Shown in pieces: positions 17,478-26,211 of a DNA stretch of 46,815 bases. The notes below the pieces were generated by a model. The model was not told the origin of the DNA and made no database searches. It saw nothing but the letters and a program-made list of their open reading frames with translations. The first letter of the stretch is position 1. Each line of letters begins with the position of its first letter. A program made the position numbers and the translations under genes. Origin of the DNA: Deltaproteobacteria bacterium (GTDB lineage: Bacteria; Desulfobacterota; Binatia; UBA12015); NCBI GenBank assembly GCA_016874715.1, contig VGTK01000017.1, positions 1 to 46,815 of the forward strand, given 5' to 3'.

Positions 17478-19184
17478 ATGCGCTCGAGAGCGGGAATCTG
17501 CGGCATCGCCCTGGCAGTGCTCGCGTCGGCGTGCGGCGGCGGCAGCGGCGGCTCGACGAGCGGCGGCGTGCCGACGACCGAGCCGACCCCGGGACCCGCG
17601 TGCGAGGAGTTCGACAGCACCTTCGCGGCGATCCAGCAGGTGGTGTTCGAGAACCGGGGCTGCACGCAGGACGTCTGCCATGGCAGCGCGCGCTCCGGGG
17701 CACTCGATCTCCGTCCAGGGGCGGCGTACGCGAACCTGCTCGAGGTGGCATCGCTCGGTAGCCCGCACCCGCGCATCCAGCCGGGCGAGCCGTCGGAGAG
17801 CTTCCTCTTCCAGAAGCTGTCGGCGGCGACGCGGCCGGGGAGCTTCGCGGTGGTGGGGAGCCCGATGCCGAGCGGGCTCGAGCCGCTGTCCGAGAACGAG
17901 CTCGAGGCGCTGCGGATGTGGATCGAGGCGGGCGCGCCGGAGAGCGGCTCGGTGGGCGACGCCGACACCGGATCGTCCGACGTGATCGGGGAGCTGCTCG
18001 ACGCGTGCCTGCCGCCGGCCGGGCCGATCACGATCGAGCCGCTCGACCCGCCCGCGGCGGACGAGGGCGTGCAGTTCGTGATGCCGACCTACGTCCTGCC
18101 TGCCAGCACCGAGCTCGAGACCTGCTTCGCGTCCTACTACGACATGTCGGACGTCGTCCCGCCGGAGATGCAGGATCCGGAGCGGGGCGTCTTTTTCATG
18201 AACGGCAGCCGCGTCCGTCAGGACCCGCAGAGTCACCACTTCATCTTCAAGCACTCGGGCCTCGACGAATCGTTCGTGCACCATCCCGCATTCGGCACCT
18301 GGACGTGCCACGGCGGTGCGCGCGCCGGCGAGGTCTGCGAGCCGACCGATCTCGCGTTCTGCGGTGACGGCATCTGTACCAGCGAGATCCGGAACACCGT
18401 CGCGTGCATCGGCTACGGCCCGCCCGAAGGCGCCCTCGACCTCGCGTCGGGCGGTCTCGCGGGCGCGCAGACCGCGCAGCAGTACGTGCCGCCGCGCGAC
18501 GGCGTCTACCGCGAGGTGCCGCTGCGCGGCATCCTCTACTGGAACTCGCACGCCTTCAATCTGACGTCCCGGGCCCACGACATGAACGGGCGCATCAACG
18601 TCTTCTACGCACAGGATCGCCGCTTTCAGTGGATCGACGGCACCGACCCCTCGCACGTGTTCATCGCGAGCGGACAGCCGCCGTACACGATCCGGTCGTA
18701 CTGTGCGGACCACGTCGTGCCGCGTGACGTGGAGGTGATCAGCATCTCGTCGCACACCCACAAGCGCGGCAAGCACTTCTGGGTCGAGGCGCCCGACGGC
18801 TCGCAGATCTACGAGAGCTTCGTCTACTCGGACCCAATCGAGCAGCAGTACGATCCGCCGCTGCAGTTCGACTCGGCGGACGCGAAGGACCGCACGCTGC
18901 GCTTCTGCGCGACCTACAACAACGGCGTCGAGGACGACGGCTCGCCCGACCCGTCGACCGTCACCCGCCTCTCGCGGATGCCGGACCGGTCGTCCTGCAC
19001 GCCCGTGGCCTGTACCGCGGGCAACGTCGGTGCCACGTGCAACGGCGCCGCCGACGACGCGGCGTGCGACTCGTCGCCGGGCGCCGGCGACGGCGAGTGC
19101 GACGCATGCCCGATCACCGCCGGGGTCACGACCGAGAACGAGATGTTCGTCATCGTGCCGACGTACATCCGCAAGGCCGAGTGA
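17478..19184 (+). CDS. Lipoprotein with CX4CH segment and PHM/DBH-type copper monooxygenase fold
   Basis: The 568-residue protein starts with a lipoprotein signal (GIALAVLASAC, then a Gly/Ser linker). Residues 62-68 are C-TQDV-CH, a CX4CH variant of a haem-binding motif, followed by the PGEPSESFLFQKL pattern of cytochrome-like modules. The rest matches peptidylglycine/dopamine monooxygenase folds: His253-His254 and His259 (HHFIFKHSG), His358 (NSHAFN), the HTH pair His426/428 and a late Met556 in ENEMF, in the order expected for the CuH (three His) and CuM (two His, one Met) sites. Many extra Cys lie between. It probably sits in a periplasm-facing or surface position. Whether it hydroxylates a substrate is inference; the haem segment could feed electrons instead of ascorbate. 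Confidence 0.72.
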   Translation: MRSRAGICGIALAVLASACGGGSGGSTSGGVPTTEPTPGPACEEFDSTFAAIQQVVFENRGCTQDVCHGSARSGALDLRPGAAYANLLEVASLGSPHPRIQPGEPSESFLFQKLSAATRPGSFAVVGSPMPSGLEPLSENELEALRMWIEAGAPESGSVGDADTGSSDVIGELLDACLPPAGPITIEPLDPPAADEGVQFVMPTYVLPASTELETCFASYYDMSDVVPPEMQDPERGVFFMNGSRVRQDPQSHHFIFKHSGLDESFVHHPAFGTWTCHGGARAGEVCEPTDLAFCGDGICTSEIRNTVACIGYGPPEGALDLASGGLAGAQTAQQYVPPRDGVYREVPLRGILYWNSHAFNLTSRAHDMNGRINVFYAQDRRFQWIDGTDPSHVFIASGQPPYTIRSYCADHVVPRDVEVISISSHTHKRGKHFWVEAPDGSQIYESFVYSDPIEQQYDPPLQFDSADAKDRTLRFCATYNNGVEDDGSPDPSTVTRLSRMPDRSSCTPVACTAGNVGATCNGAADDAACDSSPGAGDGECDACPITAGVTTENEMFVIVPTYIRKAE

Positions 19185-19301
19185 CCAGGCGGGGCGCGTG
19201 CGGCGCACGCCCTTCGTCCGGGCCGGGCGCGTCTCTGCCGGAGAATCGGCCTTGCGAAGGCCGGCGGTCGCGTGTTGTCATCATGGCGTGAGCCCCCTGC
19301 C

Positions 19302-20264
19302 ATGGGCCTGAAGGCGTCGATCATCGGTGTGCTCGTCGCGCTGTTGCACGGCGTGCCGCCCGCGCGTGCGCAGATTGCGGCGGGTACGCGCACCACGCCG
19401 GACGGCAAGCAGGTGCTCATCAGCAAGGACGTCGGCAAGGAGCGCTGGGCGATCTCGATGAACCTCGCCGACGGCACGGTGACCGGCAACGTCTTCCGCT
19501 CCGGCGACGTGCCGAGCTTCGTCTGGTGCGAGCGGACCGGGGACGACGGATCGCTCGATCCGGTGAGTGGCGAGATCCGCTACTCCTGCCGGGGTGCCGC
19601 ACTGTGCGAGGCGTCGCCGTGCGAGGCGTCGGCGTGGACGACGCTCGCCGACGTGGCGCTGCCGGGCGCGTTCTTCCTGCCCGCGGAAGACCCGTTCGCA
19701 CCGCTCCGGACCGAGGAGCACTTCTGCGACGACACCTGCCACTTCGCGGAGTTCCTGCAGGTCGGCGAGTACTCGTACACGCTGGAGTCCGAGTACTGCA
19801 ACTACTTGACGCTGGTGCAGGGGACGCGCACCGCGATCGCGCCTGGCGACGAGATCCTGATCCGCTTCTGGCACTTTGCGCTCACCGCTCCCGATCCCGG
19901 CCGGGCGTATCTCGCGATCCAGATCGGCGACCGCATCGTGTGGGACGCGCGCCTGCCGATCCCGTGCCGCGGCGGGCTCGTCGGCCTGATTCCGGGCGGC
20001 GACTGCATCGACACGCCCGGTCTCGCCGACGTCGGCCCGGCACGCTTCACCGCCGACTTCGCAGCACCGGCGGGGACGCCGATCTACGTGCACGTGCAGA
20101 ACCACGGCGACAACGACTACAGCCTGGTCGAAGCGAGCGCGCGCGGCGTCTCGCTGATCGACCACGACGCATGGCGCCTCGCGAGCCGCGGCCTGCCGTC
20201 GCTGCCGCCGTCCGGGGTCGTGCCGCCGCGCGGACCCGACTCGTGCAAGCCCACCGAGTTCTGA
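19302..20264 (+). CDS. Secreted Cys-rich protein with shared 'LISKDVG' module
   Basis: ATG 19302 starts a signal peptide (MGLKASIIGVLVALLHGVPPARA). The first 100 mature residues form a module (LISKDVGKERWAIS ... PSFVWCE ... C-x-C-x-PC ... LP-x-D) that is repeated in the protein at 22297-23067. The second half contains C142-DDT-C146-H (CX3CH), YCNYLTLVQ, GDEILIRFWHF, IQIGDRIVWDARLPIPC and VHVQNHGDNDYSLVE, which suggests a beta-sandwich with His/Cys metal ligands. I know no named family with this build. The gene overlaps the next by 22 bases, so the two are tightly linked in the copper gene set. Confidence 0.65.
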   Translation: MGLKASIIGVLVALLHGVPPARAQIAAGTRTTPDGKQVLISKDVGKERWAISMNLADGTVTGNVFRSGDVPSFVWCERTGDDGSLDPVSGEIRYSCRGAALCEASPCEASAWTTLADVALPGAFFLPAEDPFAPLRTEEHFCDDTCHFAEFLQVGEYSYTLESEYCNYLTLVQGTRTAIAPGDEILIRFWHFALTAPDPGRAYLAIQIGDRIVWDARLPIPCRGGLVGLIPGGDCIDTPGLADVGPARFTADFAAPAGTPIYVHVQNHGDNDYSLVEASARGVSLIDHDAWRLASRGLPSLPPSGVVPPRGPDSCKPTEF

Positions 20265-22285
20265 GGCGCGCCGCCGCGACGCTGCTGCTCGCGACTCTAG
20301 CGCTGGGCTGCGGCGACGGCGGCGACGCCGCTGCGCCCGTGCCTTCGCCAGAGACCACCGACCCGGGCCGCGTGAATCTCACGTTTCTCGCCGAGTTCGC
20401 CGGCGAGCCGTTCGCATGCGGGCGTACCTTCGGCGGCATCGGCACGACCGGCGCCACGATCGAGCCGGGCGACCTGCGCTTCTACGTGTCGGAGGTTCGC
20501 CTGGTCCGCGAGGACGGCGGCGAGGAGCCAGTCGCTCTCGACCAGGACGGCCTCTGGCAGCTCGACGATCTGGCGCTGCTCGACTTCGAGAACGCCACCG
20601 GGCGGTGCTCGTTCGCGGGTACGCCCGAGACCAACCGCAGCGTGCGCGGGACCGCTCGGCCGGGAGCGTACGCCGGCGTGCGCTTCGCCCTCGGCGTGCC
20701 GTTCGCGCGCAACCACGGCGACGCCGCGACCGCGCCGTCTCCGCTCAACCGCACGGCGCTCTTCTGGAACTGGAACGCCGGCTACAAGTTCCTGCTGTTC
20801 GACAACTGGAGCCAGAGCAACGGCAACGAGTTCCGCATGCACGTCGGTGCCACGCGCTGCGACGGCGACGGCCGCGGCAACGTCACGGCGTGCGGCAACC
20901 CGAACCGGGTCGCCGTCGAGCTGGCACCCTTCGATCCGCGCGCGGACGCGGTCGTCGTGGACCTCGGATCGCTGCTGGCGGACTCGAACGTCGAGCGCAA
21001 CGCGCCGCAGACGCCGCCCGGGTGCATGGGCTCGCCGAACGACGACGACTGCGCGGCGCCGTTCGGGCGTCTCGGCCTGCCGTTCGACGGGCGTCCGGCG
21101 GCGCCGCAGCGGGTCTTCGCCGTGGCCGCCGGGCGGGCGCTGCCGCCCGAGCCAACGGCGCCGACGCCGACGCCGACGCCGGAGCCGGGCCCGACGCCGC
21201 TCGGCGGCGCGTACGTCTGGGACCTGCCGCCCGGCTTCCCGCAGCCGCTGGTCCCCGCCGACAACCCGATGAGCGCCGTCAAGGTCGAGCTCGGACGCCA
21301 CCTGTTCCACGACACGAGGCTGTCGCGCAACGGCACGCAGTCGTGCGCGTCGTGCCACGAGCAGGCGCGAGCGTTCACCGACGGGCGCGCGACCGCGCTC
21401 GGCTCGACCGGCGAGGTGCACCCTCGTGGCACGCAGAGCCTCGCGAACGTCGCGTACACCCCGACGCTCACGTGGATGAGCCCCAACCTGGTGACGCTCG
21501 AGCAGCAGCTGCTCGTCCCGCTGTTCGGCGAGGCGCCCGTCGAGCTCGGCTTCGCGGGGCGCGAGGACGAGCTGCTCGCGCGCCTGCGCGCCGACGCGCT
21601 CTACCGCGAACTGTTCGGGACGTCGTTCCCGGCGGACGGCGACCCGATCACCGTCGGCAACGTCGCCAAGGCGATCGCGGCCTTCGAGCGCACGCTGATC
21701 TCCGGCCGCTCGCCCTACGACCGCTACGTCTACCAGCACGACGACGGCGCGCTCGACGAATCGGAGAAGCGCGGCATGGCGCTGTTCTTCTCGGAGTTCC
21801 TCGAGTGCGACCACTGCCACGGCGGCGTGACGTTCGCGAGCGCGCTCACGCACGAGGGCAATCCGCGCGAGTCGACGCCGTTCGAGAACAACGGCATGTA
21901 CAACGTGGGCGGGACGGGGGCGTACCCCGAGCCGAACACCGGCCTGTTCGCGTTCACCGGCAGGCCCGGCGACATGGGCCGCATGAAGCCGCCGTCGCTG
22001 CGCAACGTGGCCCTCACCGCGCCGTACATGCACGACGGCAGCATCGCGACGCTGTCGGAGGTCGTCGACCACTACGCGCGCGGCGGACGGCTGACGCCGT
22101 CGGGTCCGAACGCAGGAGACGGCGCGCTCAACCCGAACAAGGGCCAGTTCGTCACCGGCTTCCCGCTTCCGGATGGCGCGAAGGCAGATCTGCTCGCGTT
22201 CCTCGAGAGCCTCACCGACCGCGACTTCTTGACGGACCCACGCTTCGCGGATCCGTTCGCCCCGCAGCCGACACCGGCTCCATGA
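20243..22285 (+). CDS. mbnP-mbnH: MbnP-MbnH fusion: copper protein joined to its di-haem maturase
   Basis: GTG 20243 opens a lipoprotein signal (LLLATLALGC). Residues of about 44-300 are an MbnP domain: VNLTFLAEFAGEPFACG, DLRFYVSEVRLV, GTPETNRSVRG, GVPFARNH and FWNWNAGYKF with Trp175 and Trp177. A Pro/Thr linker (about 304-316) leads to an MbnH/MauG-type cytochrome c peroxidase domain with two CxxCH haem sites, CASCH (368-372) and CDHCH (522-526), plus GRHLFHDTRLSRNGT, PVELGF and PSLRNVALTAPYMHDG. In methanotrophs MbnH is a separate protein that oxidises a Trp of MbnP to kynurenine, creating a copper site. Here enzyme and substrate are one chain. It overlaps both neighbours (22 bases upstream, ATGA downstream if ATG 22282 is used). 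Confidence 0.85.
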   Translation: MQAHRVLRRAAATLLLATLALGCGDGGDAAAPVPSPETTDPGRVNLTFLAEFAGEPFACGRTFGGIGTTGATIEPGDLRFYVSEVRLVREDGGEEPVALDQDGLWQLDDLALLDFENATGRCSFAGTPETNRSVRGTARPGAYAGVRFALGVPFARNHGDAATAPSPLNRTALFWNWNAGYKFLLFDNWSQSNGNEFRMHVGATRCDGDGRGNVTACGNPNRVAVELAPFDPRADAVVVDLGSLLADSNVERNAPQTPPGCMGSPNDDDCAAPFGRLGLPFDGRPAAPQRVFAVAAGRALPPEPTAPTPTPTPEPGPTPLGGAYVWDLPPGFPQPLVPADNPMSAVKVELGRHLFHDTRLSRNGTQSCASCHEQARAFTDGRATALGSTGEVHPRGTQSLANVAYTPTLTWMSPNLVTLEQQLLVPLFGEAPVELGFAGREDELLARLRADALYRELFGTSFPADGDPITVGNVAKAIAAFERTLISGRSPYDRYVYQHDDGALDESEKRGMALFFSEFLECDHCHGGVTFASALTHEGNPRESTPFENNGMYNVGGTGAYPEPNTGLFAFTGRPGDMGRMKPPSLRNVALTAPYMHDGSIATLSEVVDHYARGGRLTPSGPNAGDGALNPNKGQFVTGFPLPDGAKADLLAFLESLTDRDFLTDPRFADPFAPQPTPAP

Positions 22286-22296
22286 AGGAGAACTCG

Positions 22297-23067
22297 ATGT
22301 TCCGTCCCGTCCGCATCGCGATCCTGGCGTTAGCCGTCACCCTGCAGCTCGCCGGCGGCGCTCTCGCGCAGTCCGGCTCCGGCCCCCAGATGACGCCCGA
22401 CTCGCGACGTTACCTCATCAGCAAGGACGTCGGCGCCGAGCGCTGGGCCATCTCGTTCAACCTGGACGACCGGACGGTGACGGGGAACGTCTTCCGGACC
22501 GACGGCAGCGCGCCGTCGTTCATCTGGTGCCGGATCACGTCGGAGACGCCCAGCGCGGATCCGCGCCAGACGTCGTATACCCTCGACTGCTCGGGCGCGG
22601 ACGCCTGCGGCGCGGCGCCGTGCAGCAGCGGCGGCTGGACGGAGATCGCGTCGGGCCTCATCATCACCGGCGACTTCCTGCTGCCGAAGGACACCAAGGC
22701 GACGTTCCGTGGCGCGGTGCAGCCGATCTTCACCGCGCGCTGCGCGCTCAGCGGCTGCCACACCGGTGCCATGCCCGCCGAAGGTCTGAACCTCGAGGAT
22801 GGCAAGGCCTACGACAACATCTTCCTGGTGCTCGAGGGCGGCGGTCACTCGGAGGCCGCGTCGCGCCCCCTTGGGCTCCTGGCGCGGCCGATGCACGGAG
22901 GCGAGCATTTCCAGATCGAGCCGTTCGACCCGTCTTCGAGCCACCTGTTCCTCAAGATCATCGGCCAGGAGGACGGCGAGCGCATGCCGCTCGGCGGCCC
23001 CTACCTCGATCAGGCGCAGGAGAACGCGATCCGCGACTGGATCCTCGAGGGAGCTGCCGACAACTGA
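22297..23067 (+). CDS. Secreted CX4CH cytochrome-like protein with shared 'LISKDVG' module
   Basis: AAGGAG six bases before ATG 22297 favours this start over ATG 22282, which overlaps the previous stop. A signal peptide (MFRPVRIAILALAVTLQLAGGALAQ) is followed by the module LISKDVGAERWAIS, identical in 24 of 29 positions to the start of the module in the 19302 protein, including later Cys and the DFLLPKD ending. From about residue 135 a cytochrome-like part follows: FTARCALSGCHTG, a CX4CH motif (Cys149, Cys154, His155), then SSHLFLKIIGQEDGERMPLGGPYLDQAQENAIRDWI, the usual helix and Met-containing turn of such modules. It is probably a small periplasmic electron carrier or metal binder of the set. 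Confidence 0.7.
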   Translation: MFRPVRIAILALAVTLQLAGGALAQSGSGPQMTPDSRRYLISKDVGAERWAISFNLDDRTVTGNVFRTDGSAPSFIWCRITSETPSADPRQTSYTLDCSGADACGAAPCSSGGWTEIASGLIITGDFLLPKDTKATFRGAVQPIFTARCALSGCHTGAMPAEGLNLEDGKAYDNIFLVLEGGGHSEAASRPLGLLARPMHGGEHFQIEPFDPSSSHLFLKIIGQEDGERMPLGGPYLDQAQENAIRDWILEGAADN

Positions 23068-23179
23068 CGTCGACCGGGAGGTGAGCCGACGATGCCGAGC
23101 AACGACGCGACGACCGAGCGACGACGCGACGTCCGCGCGCGCCGCCGCTGCCTTCGCGCGTGACCCGAGGAGCTCTGCC

Positions 23180-24250
23180 GTGCGCGAGGCGTCGTCGTTC
23201 GTTCCCGTCGAGGTCGCGGACATCGACGCCGCGTGGCTGCAGCAGGCGCTGCAGCCGCACGCGCCCGGCGCGCAGCTCGAGGGCATCGAGATCGCCGAGG
23301 CGCACTCCGGCACGACCGGCCGCGTGCGCGTGCTGCTGCGGCACGACGACGCGCGGTTGCCGCGCTCGGTCTTCGTCAAGCTGCCGCCGTTCGACGAGGG
23401 ACAGCGCCAGTTCGTCGAGGCGCAGGGCATGGGAAGCGCCGAGGCGCGCTTCTACGGGGAGCTGGCGCGGGAAGTCCCGGTGCGCGTGCCGCGCTCGTTC
23501 CACGCGGCGTACGACGGCGAAGGCCGCTACGTCATGGTGCTCGAGGACCTGCAGGCCGCCGGTGCACGCTATCCCGGCGCGGGCGACTCGCACCTCACCG
23601 GCTTCGTCGAAGGCACGATCGACGCGTTCGCCGCCCTGCACGCGGCTTTCTGGGGCAGCGCGCGCTTCGCGGCAGCGGGCGACCTCGCGTGGGTCGAGCG
23701 TCGCTCGCGCAGCTACGGCTCGGCGGCGCCGCTGGTGCGCTTCGCCGTCGAGCAACTCGGCGAACGGCTGCCGCCGGCGTCGCGCGAGCTTGCCGACGCG
23801 TACGTTCCGCGCGCGGAGCGGATCCCCGCACTGCTCGCCGAAGGAACCCCGACGCTGATCCACGGCGACGCGCACCTCGGCAACATGTTCGCGCTGGGCG
23901 ACACCCCGGGCTTCCTCGACTGGGCGATGGTGAGCAGCGCCCCGGGGATGCGCGACGTCGCCTACTTCCTCGGCGGGTCGGTGCCGACCGAGCTGCGCCG
24001 CGCGTGCGAGCGCGATCTCGTCGCGCGCTACTGCGAGCAGCTGCACGCGGGCGGCGCGACGCTCGAGCCGGGCGAGGCGTGGCGGCAGTACCGGTTGAAC
24101 CTGCTCACGGCGTGGATCGCGGCGGTGATCACCGCGGCGATGGGTTCGCACTGGCAGCCGATCGAGGTCGGCATGGCCGCGACCCGGCGCGCGGACGCGG
24201 CGGTCGCGGAGCACGGGCTCGCGGAGCTGCTGCGCGCGCGGCTGCCGTGA
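23180..24250 (+). CDS. APH/ecdysteroid-kinase-like phosphotransferase
   Basis: GTG 23180 is preceded by GAGGAG at good distance. The 356-residue protein shows a kinase-like fold: HSGTTGRVRVLLR near the start, VFVKLPP with the ATP-contacting Lys, VMVLEDLQAA hinge, the Brenner motif HGDAHLGNMF and the metal loop FLDWAMVS. This group includes aminoglycoside phosphotransferases and ecdysteroid or choline-type kinases; environmental paralogues in actinobacteria and Binatota often lie beside lipid or steroid degradation genes. The substrate is unknown, but antibiotic resistance is not implied. It is separated from the copper gene set by 112 bases. Confidence 0.85.
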   Translation: MREASSFVPVEVADIDAAWLQQALQPHAPGAQLEGIEIAEAHSGTTGRVRVLLRHDDARLPRSVFVKLPPFDEGQRQFVEAQGMGSAEARFYGELAREVPVRVPRSFHAAYDGEGRYVMVLEDLQAAGARYPGAGDSHLTGFVEGTIDAFAALHAAFWGSARFAAAGDLAWVERRSRSYGSAAPLVRFAVEQLGERLPPASRELADAYVPRAERIPALLAEGTPTLIHGDAHLGNMFALGDTPGFLDWAMVSSAPGMRDVAYFLGGSVPTELRRACERDLVARYCEQLHAGGATLEPGEAWRQYRLNLLTAWIAAVITAAMGSHWQPIEVGMAATRRADAAVAEHGLAELLRARLP

Positions 24251-24278
24251 CCGCCGCCACGCAGGTCGCGGTGCGCCG

Positions 24279-26093
24279 CTATGCGCCGCGACGCAGTCGG
24301 GGACGCTCGAGGTCGTCGGCCGCGACGCTCTCCTGCAGCTGCCCGTGAACCGTCTCGAGGACCCTGGCCAGATCCGCCGGCCGGAACGGCTTCACGAGGA
24401 AGCCGTCCATGCCGGCCTCGAGGCACTCGTCGCGGTCGCGCTCCAGCACGCTCGCGGTCATGGCGTAGATGCGCGGCTGCCGCTCGAGCGCGAGCTCGCG
24501 GACGCGCCGGGTCGCCTCGATGCCGTCCATCTCCGGCATCTGCACGTCCATCAGCACCAGATCGTACGTGTGCTCGCCCACGGCGCGCAGCGCCTCGATG
24601 CCGGTCGTGGCGAGGTCCGGTCGGTAGCCCATCTTCTCGAGGGTGCGGATGGCGACCTTCTGGTTGATCCGGTTGTCGTCGGCGAGCAGGACCCGCAGTG
24701 GGCATCGTCGCGCGAGCCCCGGCTCGGCTGAGGCGGCGCGTGCACCATCGTCCGCGCCGCGGAGGACGCACGCTTCTCGCGTGAGAACCGAGAACGAGAA
24801 CGTCGTGCCCTCGCCGGGGACGCTGGCGGCGCGGATCGTGCCCGACATCTGCTCCACGAGCCGCTTCGAGATCGCGAGCCCGAGGCCGGTTCCGCCGAAG
24901 CGGCGCGTCGTCGACGCGTCGGCCTGCACGAACGACTGGAACAACCGCGGCAGCCGGTCCTCGGGGATCCCGATACCCGTGTCCGTCACCGAGAAGTCGA
25001 GCCAGACGACGCCGTCCTGCACCAAACGCGCAGCGACGGACACGGTCACGCCGCCCACCTCGGTGAAATTGATGGCGTTCGACAGCAGGTTCAGCAGGAT
25101 CTGACGCAGGCGCGTGGCGTCGCCGACCACCGCCTCGGGCACGGCGTCGTGGACCTGCGACACGATCCGCAGGCCCTTCTCGGTCGCGCGCGCGTCGACG
25201 GTCCGGACGGCTTCCGCGACGCAGGTACGCACCGCGAAGGCGTCCTCCTCGAGCTCGATGCGGCCGGCCTCGATCTTCGAGAAGTCGAGGATGTCGTTGA
25301 TCACGGCGAGCAGCGACTCGCCGCTGCTCTTCGCGACCTCCGCGTACTCGCGCTGCTCGCGCTCGAGCGGCGTGTCGAGCAGCAAGCTGGTCATGCCGAT
25401 CACCGCGTTCATCGGCGTGCGCAGCTCGTGGCTCATCGTCGCGAGAAACTCGGACTTCACCCGCGTCGCCTCCTCGGCGGCTACCACCGCGCCCTCGAGC
25501 TCGACCGCCCGATCCTTCTCGGCCTCGCGCATCTGCTCGAGACGGGTCAGCGAGCGAATGCGCGAGCGGTGCAGCAGCGCCGCGAGCAGCGTCGCGGTGA
25601 GGAGCGAGAACGCCCAGTGCGTGAGCGGCGCCTGCGCGCGCAGCGGTGTGATCGCCATGACGACCGACCAGCCGGTCCACGTCAGCGCGATCGCGGTCCA
25701 GAACCAGCGCCACGAAAGGAAGAAGGCGCCGACGGCGATCACGATCAGCATCACGTTGTGCGTCTGGAAGTCGTCGCCTGCGACGTACAGGTGCACGAGC
25801 GAGCCCGTCAGCATGACCGCAACGAAGACCATCGCTGCGGGCTGCGCGATCGAGCGTGGCAGCGACGGAGCGCGCCACGCGATCGCGGCGAGGACGAGCG
25901 CCGACGCGAGTGCGACGCACACCATGACCTCGCGCGCCGTGCCCGTGAGGAGGATCGCATGCCCCCCCGCGTAGAGCAGCGTCAGGCCGGTGAGCCCCGC
26001 CGCCACGGGTCGAACAAGCTCCGCGACGATGCCGTCGAGGACGTCCTGCTGAAGTCGGGTAGGGTGCGCCGAAGGCATCGTCCTGAAGTACAT
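24279..26093 (-). CDS. Hybrid sensor histidine kinase with receiver domain
   Basis: From ATG 26093 ([12 protein letters not shown] 26078 is an alternative) the protein has 604 residues. About residues 25-185 hold six hydrophobic segments ([46 protein letters not shown] and others), then a short coiled coil, the HisKA box [11 protein letters not shown] with His222, the HATPase N, G1 and G2 boxes ([33 protein letters not shown]), and a C-terminal receiver with phosphoacceptor Asp516 ([12 protein letters not shown]) and Lys in FLVKPF. There is no large periplasmic sensor domain, so it likely senses the membrane or the cytoplasm. No response-regulator gene is next to it. Confidence 0.92.
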   Translation of the reverse strand: MYFRTMPSAHPTRLQQDVLDGIVAELVRPVAAGLTGLTLLYAGGHAILLTGTAREVMVCVALASALVLAAIAWRAPSLPRSIAQPAAMVFVAVMLTGSLVHLYVAGDDFQTHNVMLIVIAVGAFFLSWRWFWTAIALTWTGWSVVMAITPLRAQAPLTHWAFSLLTATLLAALLHRSRIRSLTRLEQMREAEKDRAVELEGAVVAAEEATRVKSEFLATMSHELRTPMNAVIGMTSLLLDTPLEREQREYAEVAKSSGESLLAVINDILDFSKIEAGRIELEEDAFAVRTCVAEAVRTVDARATEKGLRIVSQVHDAVPEAVVGDATRLRQILLNLLSNAINFTEVGGVTVSVAARLVQDGVVWLDFSVTDTGIGIPEDRLPRLFQSFVQADASTTRRFGGTGLGLAISKRLVEQMSGTIRAASVPGEGTTFSFSVLTREACVLRGADDGARAASAEPGLARRCPLRVLLADDNRINQKVAIRTLEKMGYRPDLATTGIEALRAVGEHTYDLVLMDVQMPEMDGIEATRRVRELALERQPRIYAMTASVLERDRDECLEAGMDGFLVKPFRPADLARVLETVHGQLQESVAADDLERPRLRRGA

Positions 26094-26211
26094 CGGCTCA
26101 CCGCCCCGCGCGCATGAAGCGGTTCGCGACGGGCCCGCGCCGACGACGCAGGCCGCACGGCGTTCGCGAGGTCGCGGAGCCGTGGCCCCCTGCGGCGAGC
26201 GTCGAGCGCCG

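Noticed and set aside
23180..24250. Aminoglycoside resistance gene
   Set aside because: The kinase motifs are shared by a broad family; the sequence is closer to environmental APH/ecdysteroid-kinase-like proteins beside lipid genes.
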